Shown piece by piece: positions 11,294-23,926 of a DNA stretch of 64,000 nucleotides (position 1 is its first letter; every line of letters begins with the position of its first letter). The position numbers and the translations under genes are program-made. Source of the stretch: Reticulascus tulasneorum (lineage: Eukaryota; Ascomycota; Sordariomycetes; Glomerellales; Reticulascaceae). The notes under the pieces were generated by a model that saw only the letters and a list, made by a program, of their open reading frames with translations, searched no databases and was not told where the DNA came from. The DNA is taken from NCBI GenBank assembly GCA_001557505.1, contig LSAX01000004.1, positions 2,046,001 through 2,110,000 on the forward strand, given 5' to 3'.

Positions 11294-14113
11294 ATGGCGA
11301 GATTGCTACGACAGTCGGCTCAGCTGGCGCGGACAGTGAGATTATCGCAGGAGTCTATCCTCCGAAGAAGTTTCCAATCTCCGAGAGTAGCGCGGCTTGC
11401 ATCACAATCTTCCACGCCACTTCACTCGCGACTATATTCTACCAACGGCCCGAAACCGCCAAAGGACAAACCGCGCACCGACGGCAAGGACCTAAACAAG
11501 GCGAAGAAACCGGAGCGGAAGCTGCCGAAGAAGGAGGGTGGAGAGACCGAGGATGGCAAGGTACAGATGAGCAAGGAGGAGCAGATCCGGAAGCATTGGC
11601 CTCTGCCGGAGGGATGGGTTTACTTGACCGAGGAAGAGTTGGGCCTCATGCAAAGACTTGCGAGTAACGATATCATCATGGGCTTCCAAAAGGAGTTTAT
11701 GGAACAGATAATCGGGGCTACCAAGATACTCGGCGCACCGGCTGAACTCCGAGAGCTATTGGCCGCACGCAAAGAGAGGTCTCTTTCGATTACCGACATG
11801 AACAAAGTCTTCCGAGTTGCAAATGCCGTGGCTCGTAGGCATGCTCAGTACGAGATATGGGCCGCCAAGAGCGACGCGGAAAAATCCCAAGACCCAATCC
11901 ATGAACAGAAGCAGACCTCCGAGAATGGCGAAGAGGCGCAGCAAGGGAAGAAGAGAAAGGCAGAAGATCAAGACGATAGCCAGAAGCCGGACGGTAGTGG
12001 TGAAAGCACCGGATGGGGAGGTAGGAAGTGGGTTTTTGGGAGATTTAGTACCGGAGACATCGTGGTCGCTGCGGTAGTATGGATCGTGGTTCTCCCACTG
12101 GTAGAGAGCATGTTTTTCGGTCAGGAGAAGGAGATCACGTGGCAAGAGTTGCGGAGGAGTTTCCTCGACAAGGGATTAGTCAACAAGCTCGTCGTTCTCA
12201 AGCAACCTGGCCGCGTTCGGGTGGAGTTGAACCGCGAGGGAGTGCAATCGGTATACGGCGGGAGCGAGTCTGTCAACCCCAACGTGCTCTACTACTTCTC
12301 AATTGGGTCGGTTGAACTGTTCGAAAAGCAGTTGGAAGAGGCCCAAAATGAACTCGGCATTCCATCGGCTGAGAGGATACCGGTCAGCTACGCCTCGGAC
12401 GCTGGTGGCCTAATGCCTCTTGTATATGCCTTCGGCCCGACTCTTCTTATGGTCGGCCTACTCTACTGGGCTACGAGACAGGTCGGCGGCCGTGGAGGCA
12501 ACCAAATGTTTGGGTTCGGCAAAAGCAAGGCCAAGCGATTCAACCATGAGACAGCCATCAAAGTCAAATTCGCCGATGTCGCTGGCATGGATGAAGCCAA
12601 GCAAGAAATCATGGAGTTTGTGAGCTTCCTGAAGACGCCCGAGCGCTTCGAAAGGCTAGGAGCTAAAATCCCTCGCGGTGCCATTCTGGCCGGGCCCCCT
12701 GGAACAGGTAAGACGCTGCTGGCCAAGGCTACTGCAGGCGAATCAGGAGTTCCGTTCTTCAGTGTGAGCGGTTCCGAGTTTGTCGAGATGTTCGTCGGAG
12801 TCGGGCCATCCCGAGTGCGAGATCTGTTTGCTACCGCACGAAAGAATGCGCCATGCATCATCTTCATCGATGAGATTGACGCCATCGGCAGATCGCGACA
12901 AGAAGGCAACAGAATGGGCGGCAACGACGAGCGGGAGGCTACTCTAAACCAGATCCTGACAGAAATGGACGGCTTCAACACAGCAGAGCAGGTCGTCGTG
13001 CTTGCGGGTACCAATCGAGCCGACGTTCTCGACAAGGCGTTGATGCGTCCTGGCCGCTTCGACCGACACATTTTCATTGACCGACCGACGATGAAGGGCC
13101 GACAAGACATTTTCAAGGTCCACTTGAAGAAGGTTGTGACAAAAGAGGATATGGAACATCTTTCTGGCCGCCTTGCGACATTAACACCTGGCTTCTCTGG
13201 CGCTGATATTGCCAACGCCGTCAACGAAGCGGCGCTCGTAGGTAAGTAACATGCCGTGCACAAAATGCTGCTGAGCTTAGCTAACGTACTTGCAGCTGCC
13301 AGAGTCAATGCCCTGTCCGTGGAGATGATACACTTTGAACAAGCAATCGAGCGAGTCATCGGTGGTCTCGAACGCAAGTCCTTGGTGCTGAACCCCGAAG
13401 AAAAGCGTACGGTAGCGTACCACGAGGCAGGCCATGCGATCTGCGGATGGTTTTTCAAGTACGCGGATCCTCTACTCAAGGTGTCCATCATTCCCCGCGG
13501 TCAAGGCGCTCTCGGTTATGCGCAGTACCTACCCCAAGGTGACGCATATCTCATGACCGTCCATCAGCTCATGGATCGCATGGCCATGACTCTAGGTGGA
13601 CGGGTCTCTGAAGAAATCCATTTCCCGACAGTAACGACCGGGGCCAGCGATGATTTCCGCAAAGTCACCCATATGGCCAGGAAGATGGTTACGCAATGGG
13701 GCATGTCTGAGAAGGTTGGGCCGCTGCATTTCAGCGACGACCCCAACCAACTGCAGAAGCCGTTTGCCGAGTCCACCGCACAGGCCATCGATGCCGAAGT
13801 ACACCGCATCGTGGATGAAGCCTATAAGCAATGCAAAGACCTGTTGTTGGAGAAGAAGACGGAGATCGGACTGGTTGCAGAGGAACTCCTCAAAAAGGAG
13901 ATGCTAACGCGCGACGATATGATCCGGCTGCTGGGCAAGAGACCGTTCGACGACCCTCAAGACTTTGAGAAGTACTTCGGACATCAAGGGGAGAAGAGTG
14001 CGCCGCCGCCGTTCCCAACCGAGGAGCTGGACAGTCCACCAGAGCAGCCAAATGCACCTCCCGCGCCGACATTTCGTGATCTTGGGGAGGGGCGAGACGA
14101 ACTAAGGAGATAA
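11294..14113 (+). CDS. yta12: Mitochondrial m-AAA protease subunit (Yta12/Afg3 family)
   Basis: Two exons (11294-13241 and 13296-14113) encode 921 aa; the 54-nt intron has a GTAAGT donor and a GCTAAC branch site. This ATP-dependent zinc metalloprotease of the inner mitochondrial membrane degrades misfolded membrane proteins and processes precursors on the matrix side. The N-terminus is an Arg/Ser/Leu-rich targeting sequence ending near RLYSTNG. Membrane segments lie at about 255-274 and 373-394, flanking the FtsH extracellular-type domain. The AAA module has Walker A GPPGTGKT (467-474) and Walker B IIFIDE (522-527). The metalloprotease site is HEAGH (692-696), followed by a SDDFRKVT segment supplying the third ligand. 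A charged low-complexity linker (about 199-250) precedes the first membrane segment. The product is longer than yeast Yta12 or Afg3. The [10 protein letters not shown] segment favours Yta12, but the choice between the two paralogues is less sure than the family. Confidence 0.95.
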
Positions 14114-14528
14114 GCGATGGCGATGGTGATGGTCTGCTGCTTTCCACGGGGTCGTGAGGATCTCCACCTGATTCCACTGCCCGGGTACCCGCGACCTACC
14201 TAATTACAGAAAGGCTCTCAACTCTTAAATGTGGCTGGTTGTGTTATTAGTGCATCAACATGGCTGGAGTAGACAGGACTTGTATATGTACATGTTTAAA
14301 TATTTAGCTTCGTCGAAGAGAAGTGATAGATAAAAAGGAGCCTCATCGTTGTCGTACCAAAAGCACTTGAAATGGCGAGGGAAATTATGATTTGAAAACG
14401 TGATGGAGACTAGAAAAGCTGTCCCAAGCAACCGGTTGTCGACATTATTCTTGGAGTATGGTTCCCGGCCCATACCAGATTGCTTGAAAGATGTTTCTAT
14501 TGCTGTCTGCTCCGTGTCCGAGCTTGAC

Positions 14529-15180
14529 TCATCGCCCCAAAGATATGAGGATTGTAGCAAAGTTAGGGCAATCAAGGATAAACAGTCTCATGATGGCCAA
14601 CATCATGGCTCGGGGTCCAGGACAGGCGAGGGTGGTGATATCACATTCTACAAACACACTGGCAGATTGGATAGCGTGACAGACAAGAGACCCGTAGATA
14701 TCTAGAAGCTTGAACGCCATGTCCTCGGTCGTCTTTCCAGATGTCATTAATGGTTGTATTTCAGAGTGGAGGTCCATGTCCAATGGGTAATTGAATGTGC
14801 CGCCCTCCCTTGCCATGGGCGATTTGGGGCGTGAATAAATTGATTCTAGATAAAAGGTCGAACGTACTACCTTCAAATAAATCCCAGTGCCAAAACCTCC
14901 TCCCATCGCTGTCAAGGAGTTGGAGCTAAATATATTCGGCAGTGGCTGCTCGATGCCGGGGATGGGCAACAAATTTGTCGGGTTATTGACGGGACTATTC
15001 CCGAACCGTCTCTTCTCCCAATGCCGGGGACGAAGTGCAAAAACTGCTAATCGAACAGTTTTCTTTCCACTCAACTCTTGAAATTTGCTCCCACAGCCGA
15101 CTTCACGTATACATACCTTGATTGATCGGCTGCGCGATAATCCTCACACCGCAACAGCTGACTTGTAGAGATAAGCCCAT
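14529..15180 (-). CDS. Possible small gene of unknown function
   Basis: A tentative model joins 15180-15117 (ATG at 15180) to 15043-14529 across a 73-nt intron with a GTATGT donor and a GCAG acceptor, giving about 192 aa. The spliced frame is open to a TGA at 14529. The product shows no signal peptide, membrane segment or family I recognise. A Gly-rich turn (AMGGGFGTGIYL) is its most protein-like part. The open frame reaches upstream without an ATG, so it depends on the proposed first exon. If real, it is divergent from the BOR1 gene with only 170 bp between starts. The frame could equally be chance, or antisense to the BOR1 leader. Confidence 0.28.
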
Positions 15181-15350
15181 GAGAGGCTTGTTCGATATGT
15201 GCTCTCGACCACCATCCATCTCTTAATAAGAATTGCGATTCTCTCCCTCTCCTGCCCCCCTTTCCCCAGTCTTCTTTGGACAACTCTCCTTCCCAGGATT
15301 GCCGGGTCCGGGCACGGCGAGGCCCTCTCCCCTCCTCTCATTCAAAAGCC
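15181..15350. promoter_or_regulatory. Leader and promoter of the BOR1 gene (possibly bidirectional)
   Basis: This strongly CT-rich plus-strand sequence (for example TTCTCTCCCTCTCCTGCCC near 15238) lies immediately before the BOR1 start. It is a typical fungal pyrimidine-rich leader. If the minus-strand model ending at 15180 is real, this 170-bp stretch would be a shared divergent promoter. Confidence 0.45.
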
Positions 15351-17643
15351 ATGCCGCCCGAGCCCGTCGACAGGTCGGTGCTGCCGATGCACCGCGGCTC
15401 CGGCCCCGATCTGAGTCGTCGCCCGTCCCGCGCCCGGGACCGATGGTGGAAGATCCGCTGCTTCCGCGGCATGATTAACGATGTGCGACGCCGGGCGCCG
15501 TACTATGCCAGCGACTGGACTGATGCATGGGACTATCGAGTCGTGCCGGCGACGGTGTACATGTACTTTGCAAAGTAGGATTCCCGTCCAGACTCACTTT
15601 TCACCTTCTCTACCTTTCCGTCCGTGAACACGTCTGGTGTTGCCCGACTGTCCGTTTTCCTTTCTTCGTCCCCTCTTCACGATAATCTATATCTTCGACC
15701 CTCCAAGTCACAGCTAGAGACTGACTTGGGGCACCTGCAGTATCCTGCCCGCGCTAGCTTTCTCGCTCGACATGTTCATTAGCACCGGGTCAAGCTATGG
15801 CGTCAACGAGGTGCTGTTGGCGTCTGTTCTCGGCGCCGTCGTCTTTTCGTTGTTTGCTGCTCAGCCCATTGTCATCGTTGGTGTGACGGGCCCGATCACC
15901 GTCTTCAACTAGTGAGCTTACCCTGTCCCCCGAATCTGCCAAAGTCTGGGATTCCTAACTGCCCTGCCCCAGCACCGTGTACAACATCATGAAGCCAACT
16001 GGCGTCAACTACCTCGCTTTCATGTGCTGGATCGGAATGTGAGTCGCCGTTTCCTCTCGGTCAGAACTCTCCAATGACACAGAAAAACACAGTTGGTCCC
16101 TCATCTTCCACTGGATCCTGGCAGTCACCAACTCGTGCAACTGGCTCCGCTACGTCACGCGCTTCCCATGCGACATCTTCGGCTTCTACGTCGCCTTCAT
16201 CTACCTGCAGAAGGGAATCCAGGTGCTCGAAAGGCTGGGCGACTCGTCGTCCTTCTACCTCTCCGTCATCGCCGCCCTCCTCGTCTTCGTGGTCGCCTAC
16301 ATCTGCGGCGAGATCGGGACGAGCAGCCTGTTTCATCACCACGTGCGGGTCTTTCTGAAGGACTACGGCACGCCTCTGACGATCGTGTTCTTCACGGGGT
16401 TCGTCCACATCGGCCGGATGAGGGAGGTGCACTTGGAGGTCCTCCCCATCGGCATCGCCTTCATGCCGACGGCGGATCGGAAGTGGCTTGTGGACTTTTG
16501 GGACATCACTGTTGGGGATGTGTTTCTGGCTATGCCATTTGCTGTGCTGCTGACTATTCTTTTCTGGTTTGATCACAATGGCAAGCTTCCTTCCACACCT
16601 CAATTCTGTAATCATTGTTCTAATACGAGGACGCAGTCTCTTCTTTGATTGCGCAAGGAACCGAGTTTCCTCTCAAGAAGCCCGCTGGATTCCACTGGGA
16701 CATCTTCTTGCTGGGCCTCACGACCGGCGTAGCAGGCATACTCGGCCTCCCGTTCCCTAACGGCCTCATTCCCCAGGCGCCGTTCCACACAGAGTCTCTC
16801 ACCGTCAAGAAGTCGCGGGCGGAGAAGGACGAGAAAGGCGACTTCAAGGGGGGGTACGTAGTCGAGCCAGAGCACGTCGTCGAGCAGCGCTTCTCGAACC
16901 TAGCTCAAGGTCTCCTTACCTTGGGGACCATGAGCGGCCCGCTGCTCGTTGTTCTCCACCTCATCCCTCACGGTGTACTGGCCGGTCTCTTCTTCGTCAT
17001 GGGTGTTCAGGCGCTTGAGGCGAACGGCATCACTGCCAAGCTCGTGTTCCTCGGGCGGGACAGGACTTTGACACCGCAAAACCACACCCTAAAGCAGATT
17101 CGCCGCCGCGCCGCCATCTGGCAATTTGTCCTTGTGGAAATCGTTGCATTCGGCGCGACCTTCGCAATCACCCAGACGGTAGCCGCGGTCGGGTTTCCCG
17201 TCTTTATCATGCTCCTCATCCCCATCCGTGCGCTTCTCCTCCCCCGCTGGTTCTCCCCCCATGAGCTGAGCCTCCTCGACGAGCCAACCGCATCGCCATT
17301 CACCATGGAGAGCGTCGGCGGCATCTACGGAAGCGACCCCGTCGACAGCGGCGGCTCGGACGAGGACACGGACGTTCCGCATTTGGCAAGTGGTAACGAC
17401 GTGGTGGTGCCGGAGAGGCGGCCCAGTCGGAGGCTCAGTGAGCAGAGCTTGAGGCACAGAGATGGGATCTTCGCGGCGCCGGGCAGCCCGAGAAAGAGTC
17501 GGGAGGAATTGTTCGAGTTGGGTCAGGTTCGGAGCGGGGAGCAAACGACCTCAACGCGAAGGGTCAGCGTTCCCGCGCCGGTCGACGGCACGGAGCTCAG
17601 GACGGTCAGCAAATCGAGGTCGACGCATTCTGAGCGTGCATGA
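15351..17643 (+). CDS. bor1: BOR1/SLC4-family anion transporter (borate or bicarbonate exporter)
   Basis: Five exons (15351-15574, 15741-15911, 15973-16038, 16093-16580, 16637-17643) encode 651 aa. This polytopic membrane carrier of the HCO3-cotransporter (SLC4) fold in fungi exports borate across the plasma membrane, as yeast Bor1 does. Supporting motifs are FANILPALAFSLDMF at the start of the membrane domain, GVTGPITVFNY (about 122-132), RFPCDIFGFYVAFIYL, and the GLPFPNGLIPQAPFHTESL loop. Many hydrophobic segments are visible. The C-terminal ~100 residues are hydrophilic and Ser/Arg-rich (cytosolic tail). Three introns have GT donors (166, 61 and 54 nt). The last intron, 16581-16636, begins with GC, and the frame and family sequence both require it. 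An in-frame ATG-containing extension to 15276 is open, but 15351 is preferred because it follows the CT-rich leader. The length is slightly above yeast Bor1. Confidence 0.93.
16581..16636 (+). other. GC-AG intron in the BOR1 gene
   Basis: This 56-nt intron starts with GCAAGC and ends in GCAG, with a CTAAT branch-like motif 9 nt before the acceptor end. Splicing here joins FDHN to VSSLIAQG, the continuous family sequence. No nearby GT donor keeps the frame, and reading through meets a stop at 16646-16648. It is a rare non-canonical donor class. Confidence 0.8.
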
Positions 17644-18620
17644 TGATTAGCTAGAGACAGCGAAAGCTTGATACAGGCATTGCATCCAGAGATCCAGTCG
17701 AGAACGGATTAGACGGCTTAGAACAGGTGGAAATTATTCTAGATCGGACAGCATACAGATCCTAGAGATGAAGCTGGTTCGTGGCCATCGCCATAACTGG
17801 CGAAGCCCAAGAGTTGGAGGACAGCCATGAAGCCGAAAGAAATCTCTGCAAGAGATATATTATTTAGAAGGACAGACCGCATTCCTGGACGACAGAGGAG
17901 TCACTTATTATGAACCAGCAGGACGCAATTCACCGATCCCATCACAAGCAGGTAATCACGTCAATTAATCAAGCGTCATTACTCGGTCTGTCATCACCTC
18001 AGCTCGAAAGTGCCAACATCATCACATGTAAGCCCTGACAATCTAATGGCAGGAGCAGGCAAACAGGCCCTCCAGGGCGCTGGGAGATTTCCAGGAAAAC
18101 GTTTTATCCATACGAGCTGTTGTTGGTCTTGCAAGCTGATTTAATATGCAGCGTTGGGAATACTCTCTATATAGAGCCGCGCACGGGGGCATTGTGACTT
18201 CGGGTTTAACGAGGGTAAATATGGGATAGATGAAAAAGGCTCTCCGCTGGAGATTGCAAACACTGCTTGTTGGCTCAGCGAGCAAATCACTAGTTATGAG
18301 GAATATGAAGCCTCGCTCTGCCATTGCAGACGGTCAAACGACGCAAGGCACTCTTCCTCGTGAATCTAAAAAGCATAAAGACCAACCGTTCCCTCCTGAA
18401 TGAGGTGTAGGAGGGAAGTTCTGTTTGCCCCCTGAATATTGGTACTGGTTCAGCTTCCAAAGATCACGGCGGCTCCGGATGTTAGTTTCCCCCGGCCTCG
18501 ATTCTTTTGAGGTGACATTGTGGGCTTGCTCTTCCTCTGGTACAATGATACGATAGATCGATCGACGAACCGTTAGTCCGGTGTCACTGGTCGGCACGCC
18601 CGGGCAGCAGGCCTTTCAGC

Positions 18621-18688
18621 CCCCTCCTCTCTCCTCCTCTCCTCCTTCTCCTCCTCCTCCTCCTCTTCATCCTCCTCCTCGCCTCTCT
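18621..18688 (+). repeat. Long CT/TCC pyrimidine tract
   Basis: The plus strand is almost purely C and T over about 68 nt, with repeated TCC units. Such tracts mark transcription starts and leaders in filamentous fungi. It is followed by an ATG at 18754 and a GTGAGC donor-like site at 18779, but I find no coding continuation. Confidence 0.6.
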
Positions 18689-21600
18689 GCCGCGCCAGCC
18701 ATTTTTCTACCTGCCGTCAGCTCGCGAGGTCAGCTTCCTCTAGGCCGAGCTGTCATGCTGCTGGGCAAGACTGGCAGGTGAGCTGAAGTGGTTGGCGCTA
18801 TAGGGGTGAGCGCACGAAAGTTGTGGGTGTGTCCCGGGAAGTGATAGGGACAAGAGGGGTGGCTACCTATCCTTCTCCCTGAGCTAGCCCGTCGCCTAAC
18901 CCCCCTGTCGTGATCAGAGAGGCATGAGGTATGGGTATAATTCGCCCACCACTTCCCCACACTTGGCTGCGGATGATGGACATGGCAGAAGCATAGCATA
19001 AATGATGCGGCTGGCATCATGAAGGTGGCTCTCAGGATAACCGTAGATCGACTGCCGCACCCCGGGTTCCCCTCTTCAGCACATCATCACGAGCCAAGGG
19101 AGGGAGAGATAGCAGAGTCCCGAGGAAATCAGGTGGCCAGGCGACGTACAGATACGATATCCTGCCTCCTTCGACGGCCTGATCGCAGGCAGGCCTGGAT
19201 GAGATGCAGTCGCTAAGCTCATAGGTGCATCGCATCCCATGACCCTCTTGGTGATCCAGGCCGTCTGCGTAAAGCGGAATCCTCACCCTCAGACCCGCCA
19301 CCCCCATCTATCGAGCTCCCAGCCAGCACGTCCACACGTCCGGAGGGTCAGGCGGGGGCGGCAAGATAGAGAGGATCGCGGGATGGATCAGATCATAGGA
19401 GAATAGGGTAAAGAGAATCTCATAAAGCCGTGCCAGAGCTGCGGATCCCGAGCTTCCTTCAATTTACCTACCGCCCTGTACCAGGCCGTAGCACGGATCG
19501 AAGAACTCCATGGAACACGATGAGGAACCATGACGCCGGCGACCGTTCACCAAGACGTGGAAGAGCCCATCTAATCCCGCTCCTGTGGGACCAGCAGAGC
19601 TTAAGCACAGTCCAATCCGCAATTACATCCCGCGTGTGAAAGCCGTGAGGCTATGTAGATTTCCACGAGGGTGGCGGCCAGCCAGAGGGTGAAAGGGCAA
19701 AATAGAGTGGGAATATTCTTCCCTGCGCTATGATGCCTCGCCTGACTCGAGCCGAAGATATTAATCACCTCCCCCGGCCTACATGGCCAATCTATCTTAC
19801 CTTGCGAGTACTGTGCGAGGACGTCCAAGGTACTTGTGTGGTGGTTTGGGGCGCTTGAAAGATTTGTAGATGGGCCATATGTCCAGCCATAACTTTTGAC
19901 TTGGCTGGACCATACCATGGCGGGGGCTATCTTGCCTCCTGTCTCGCTCTGCCATGCGGTATTTTCCCTTTAATGCGCTTGTAATTCTTCAGTCTGGCTC
20001 CGGACATCATCGCATCTGTCTGTGGCATCCCGCCCGAGGCCCCGAACCTATGTGCCATCTTCAGCCGGTTGGATTTCAAGGGGCGCTAGGGCAGTTGCCT
20101 CGAGGCCGTTCCATGCACAGGCCCTCTTTTCAGTTCAGGGACTGCGCCATAAGGGCCACTGGGGATACCACAGCAGGGCGCAGAGATCAAGACGGATGAA
20201 AAGAAACCAAGACAAGGGGCCCCCCTAGGCCGGCAGTGTCGTCCAGGTCACCCGTCATTGTACGGCATGCGCACCACGCATGGTATCCGCACCAAGGGCC
20301 CAGGAAGCCTGGCAGAAGCTGACCTACCAGCCGGCCGGCGTTTTCGCACAGGTTCTCGAGCTGGCCAGGAGAGGCCATAGATGCGATACGTACTATCTCC
20401 CAGTTGGGGGCTTACTCGCTGGAGCAGCCTATGGCAGGGACGAAGACGGGCACACGAGCGATTGGAAGGGCACAGCCATTTAGGCAAAAAACGGGGTGGA
20501 TGTAAAGGACCGGGTTAGATAGATTGAAGCAGGCGCGAAAGAGGAAAGTAGAACAGGGAGTCGAAGACGTAATGGGATCGCGACTGGGTGTTCTTGTTCT
20601 TTGCTGGTCCCACATCCCAATATCTGGTGCTTCTCTCGGCACTTTGATTCATCGATAGCTCTGTGGTGGGGTGGTGGGCGAGTGCCCCAGTTTGTCGTCG
20701 CGGCAAAGGGGTTTAAGGTTGATCCTGGCTGTACGGATGGATGTAGGTCGTCGGAAATATGCTATGTGCAGGCTGCTGGCCCATGGGTCGAGAATAACCG
20801 ATACCAGAGTAGAAATGAGAGGTTCGTTTCGGAGTGGTTCGCCGAAAAAATGGGATGTGATTGTTACCTGGAATTTTCCTCCCTTCGTCTTTAAACATGA
20901 AGCGGAGACGAGACCGCCGGGGGGGATTTCTTATAGTTGCACCCGAGCATTCAGATGAAACATGTCCACGTGACTACAACCATAGAAACTAGGAACTCTG
21001 ACCATACTACGATCCGGTACTGGGAGCGTGCCTATGTCGTATTTGTGATCGAAAGAAGAAGTCTGGCAGAGAGGGGGGGGGCAGAGGGATGCTGGCTGGG
21101 GCGAGGCGGCGATGAAGGCCACGATGCCGTGCTTCCTGAACAGGAATGGAAATGGTCACCCAGACGGTGGTTAAGATGGTCAGTGCGTCCCTTTCTGGTG
21201 TGGTCCATCAACAGCCTTCAGGTTCCATCCTGAGAGCGAGTGTGTGGGGAGAGACGGGAGGGAGAGGCACGGGCGCTGTAAAACCAGGACTGGTCCAAGT
21301 TCCAAGGTCCAGAACAGTACAGACGTCGGCTGCCAACCATCGGTGCACATGTCCAACCCGTATCTTGGGCTTCTAACTCAATTAGGTATGTGCTTATACA
21401 CCTCGCCTGCTGTAGCACATAACCGGTTACTCAGATAACTGGCAAGCAATCCAGTTCTCATCCAGCGCCTTCCAGATGAAGTCCAATGTAAGCCAGCAAC
21501 GGTGATAATCTGGTGGTATGGAGTCCCGTGGAGGGGACCGGGGATCACAGCGACAACCTCTCCGCGGGCAACTGCCCGGAGCTAGGACCCAAACCCCCCG

Positions 21601-23907
21601 AAACGTAGGTCTCGTCCCATTCAATTACAGGGACTGCATCCTACGTACAGCACATCTCAGGCTGTAAAGTGCCGTGAGAGCGTCAGGTGCGGAACGTGCG
21701 CCATCGCTCGACGATCGCCTGGAAAGGTTAACCTCCCCTATGTACCCTACCCACGTCCCTGCCCAGGTAAGGATCTCGTGGACGGCATATGACACGCGCA
21801 CCCACATACACCATCCCATCTGGAAGTCTGGTCTTTTGCTTGCAGCTGGTGTGGGTTGCGCTGGCCTTCCTCTTCAGGGGACGGTCATCTCAACGATTGG
21901 CTTCGGAGTTCGCTGAGATGCGCTCGAGCGCCCAAACGGCACCCGTATCTCGGAGAAGATGAGCGCAAGCCGGACTGCGTACATAGCAGCGCACCTCGAG
22001 CGTATGTGCGTGCTAAGGCTGGTGCGGTTGCAGCTGCGAAAACCACACTTGAACAGAGCCTGGGTTAGCTAGACCACCACCACCTCGAACCGTCCAATAT
22101 CGACGGCGAACAACCATTGGCCCGGTTTCCGTCAATCGTCAGGGCGCCGTCCGGTAGGCTGGTCGGCAGGCACTCCGCCTGGCCATCCCCCATCCCCATT
22201 CCCCACCCCCTCTATCCTTACCGCTGCTGTCAGTCAGAACCATGGCCTGAAATCCTCTAATATTTTCTACGCATCCCCCTCCGCTGTGCAAGGCCTCAAC
22301 GGCATCCGGAGGCGGCGGGATGCATGGTAATGCATTCCGTACCTACCTTAGATATGTACACACAGTGTCCAAGCCACTGTAGCCCTCCCGTACGGTCTCG
22401 AGGACGGACCTCCCCCCATGCAGCCCACTACCGTCCATCTCCCCATGCCCCCATGGTCGTGGAGATATTCGCTGCTCCAAACTGTCTGCTCGGAGAGTAT
22501 TGAAGCTTGTGCATGCACACACTCATCTTCTTATGCGTGCGCGCGCGAGGGGAGGCACATCGTGCATGCAGGACCACAAGCAAGCCAGAGATCCTATGAA
22601 AAGCCATGCGCCGATGCCATGCCTTCCCACAGTTCAGTGGCACTTCGGTAAGAAAGCCCGTAACTTCGACCCTTGATCTGCATTTCGCTGCTACCCCAGC
22701 GTCTCGCCCGCTGGACGCCTCCCACATTTTTGACATCCCAACAAACAAAACACTTACCCACTCGGGCAGCTTGCCAGGCGCAATACGAGATGAGCGGCAG
22801 GTGGGGAGGAGGTGGGAAAAAAAGCCTGGAATGCTGTTTGCTGACAACTTTTGCCGTGGCCGACATTTCTGGGGGCAGCAATGCACCGCAATGCACCCAA
22901 TGCACCCGGTCACTCCTTATGAGGTCCGTAGGTTACATCCAGCTGGGAAGCATAGTCCTCAATTGGTGACTTCGGCTAGCACAAGACACACATGCACGCA
23001 CAAGCCACGTTTTGTCACAATCCCAATGATTCGTTTCTGCCGAGCTGAGGTGGTGGGAAACGGGATCGCTGGTCGTCCAAGTCGGCGTGAGACGGGTACA
23101 GTCCTTGCCAGACGCAACTGGCCTTGGGGGCGCATCCCAAGGGCAAGTGGGAGCGGGAGGAGCATTTCGCAACCTCCTCCCGGTTCCCTCGAAGCATGCG
23201 ACGACACCACATGTCTTACTATCTCGTTCTCTTTTTCTTCCTGCTCCCTCGTTCATCTCATTCTCTCCGACTCTTGGAGCTCCGAAATGGAACCCGATAC
23301 TGGAAATCTGTAATACTGTAAGAGAGACCAGTTCTGCTTGGTCTCTCCTCTTTGCGTAGCCATACAATGCAAGCTTGTCATGCCCTGCCACTACGGCATG
23401 TGAGATTTCACTGATCACAGTATGCACTTGCACGCTAGCTCTTGTGTCTGTATGCATGTAGGCTGCTGGGCACATGTGTCTTGCTGCCAGGTTGGAGCAC
23501 GCAGAGCATTGGCAGCTTCCGAGTCTTCCCCCATTGGATTCAGGCGTGCTGAGGTACGCACGCGAAATGTTTGTGGCATTGTACTCGGTACATGGCACCT
23601 CTGGATTGAAGGGGACTCCTCCCGTGGCTGGCACCCCGCCTGTCTCTGATTCTCCTCAGGGAGGGTGGGTTGGTGATGGTAAGGGTGTGTGATCTGAGGT
23701 CGAGATCCTGTACGACATAGGTCACGGCATCAGCCATGTCAACTCCCGGTGACGAGCAACAAACCGAGAGGCGGTGTGGAGCCCTGAATTCTAACCCTAG
23801 CGTGATGTGGTGTCATGGCTGGAAGGGGATTAGGGGAGTGAGTTGTAAGAACCGTAGGCAGATCGGTCCATTGGCATATGTCTTTAGCCTTGTCGCTTGT
23901 CCTAGGC

Positions 23908-23926
23908 CATGTCATGTCATGTCATG
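23908..23926 (+). repeat. CATGT pentanucleotide repeat
   Basis: About four tandem copies of CATGT/CATGG form a short microsatellite in the non-coding region. Confidence 0.7.

Noticed and set aside
22606..23313. 235-codon ATG frame on plus in the gene desert
   Set aside because: It overlaps a 233-codon frame on the opposite strand, has no domain, and its amino-acid mix (many His, Arg, Pro, Cys, Ser) looks like translated non-coding DNA.
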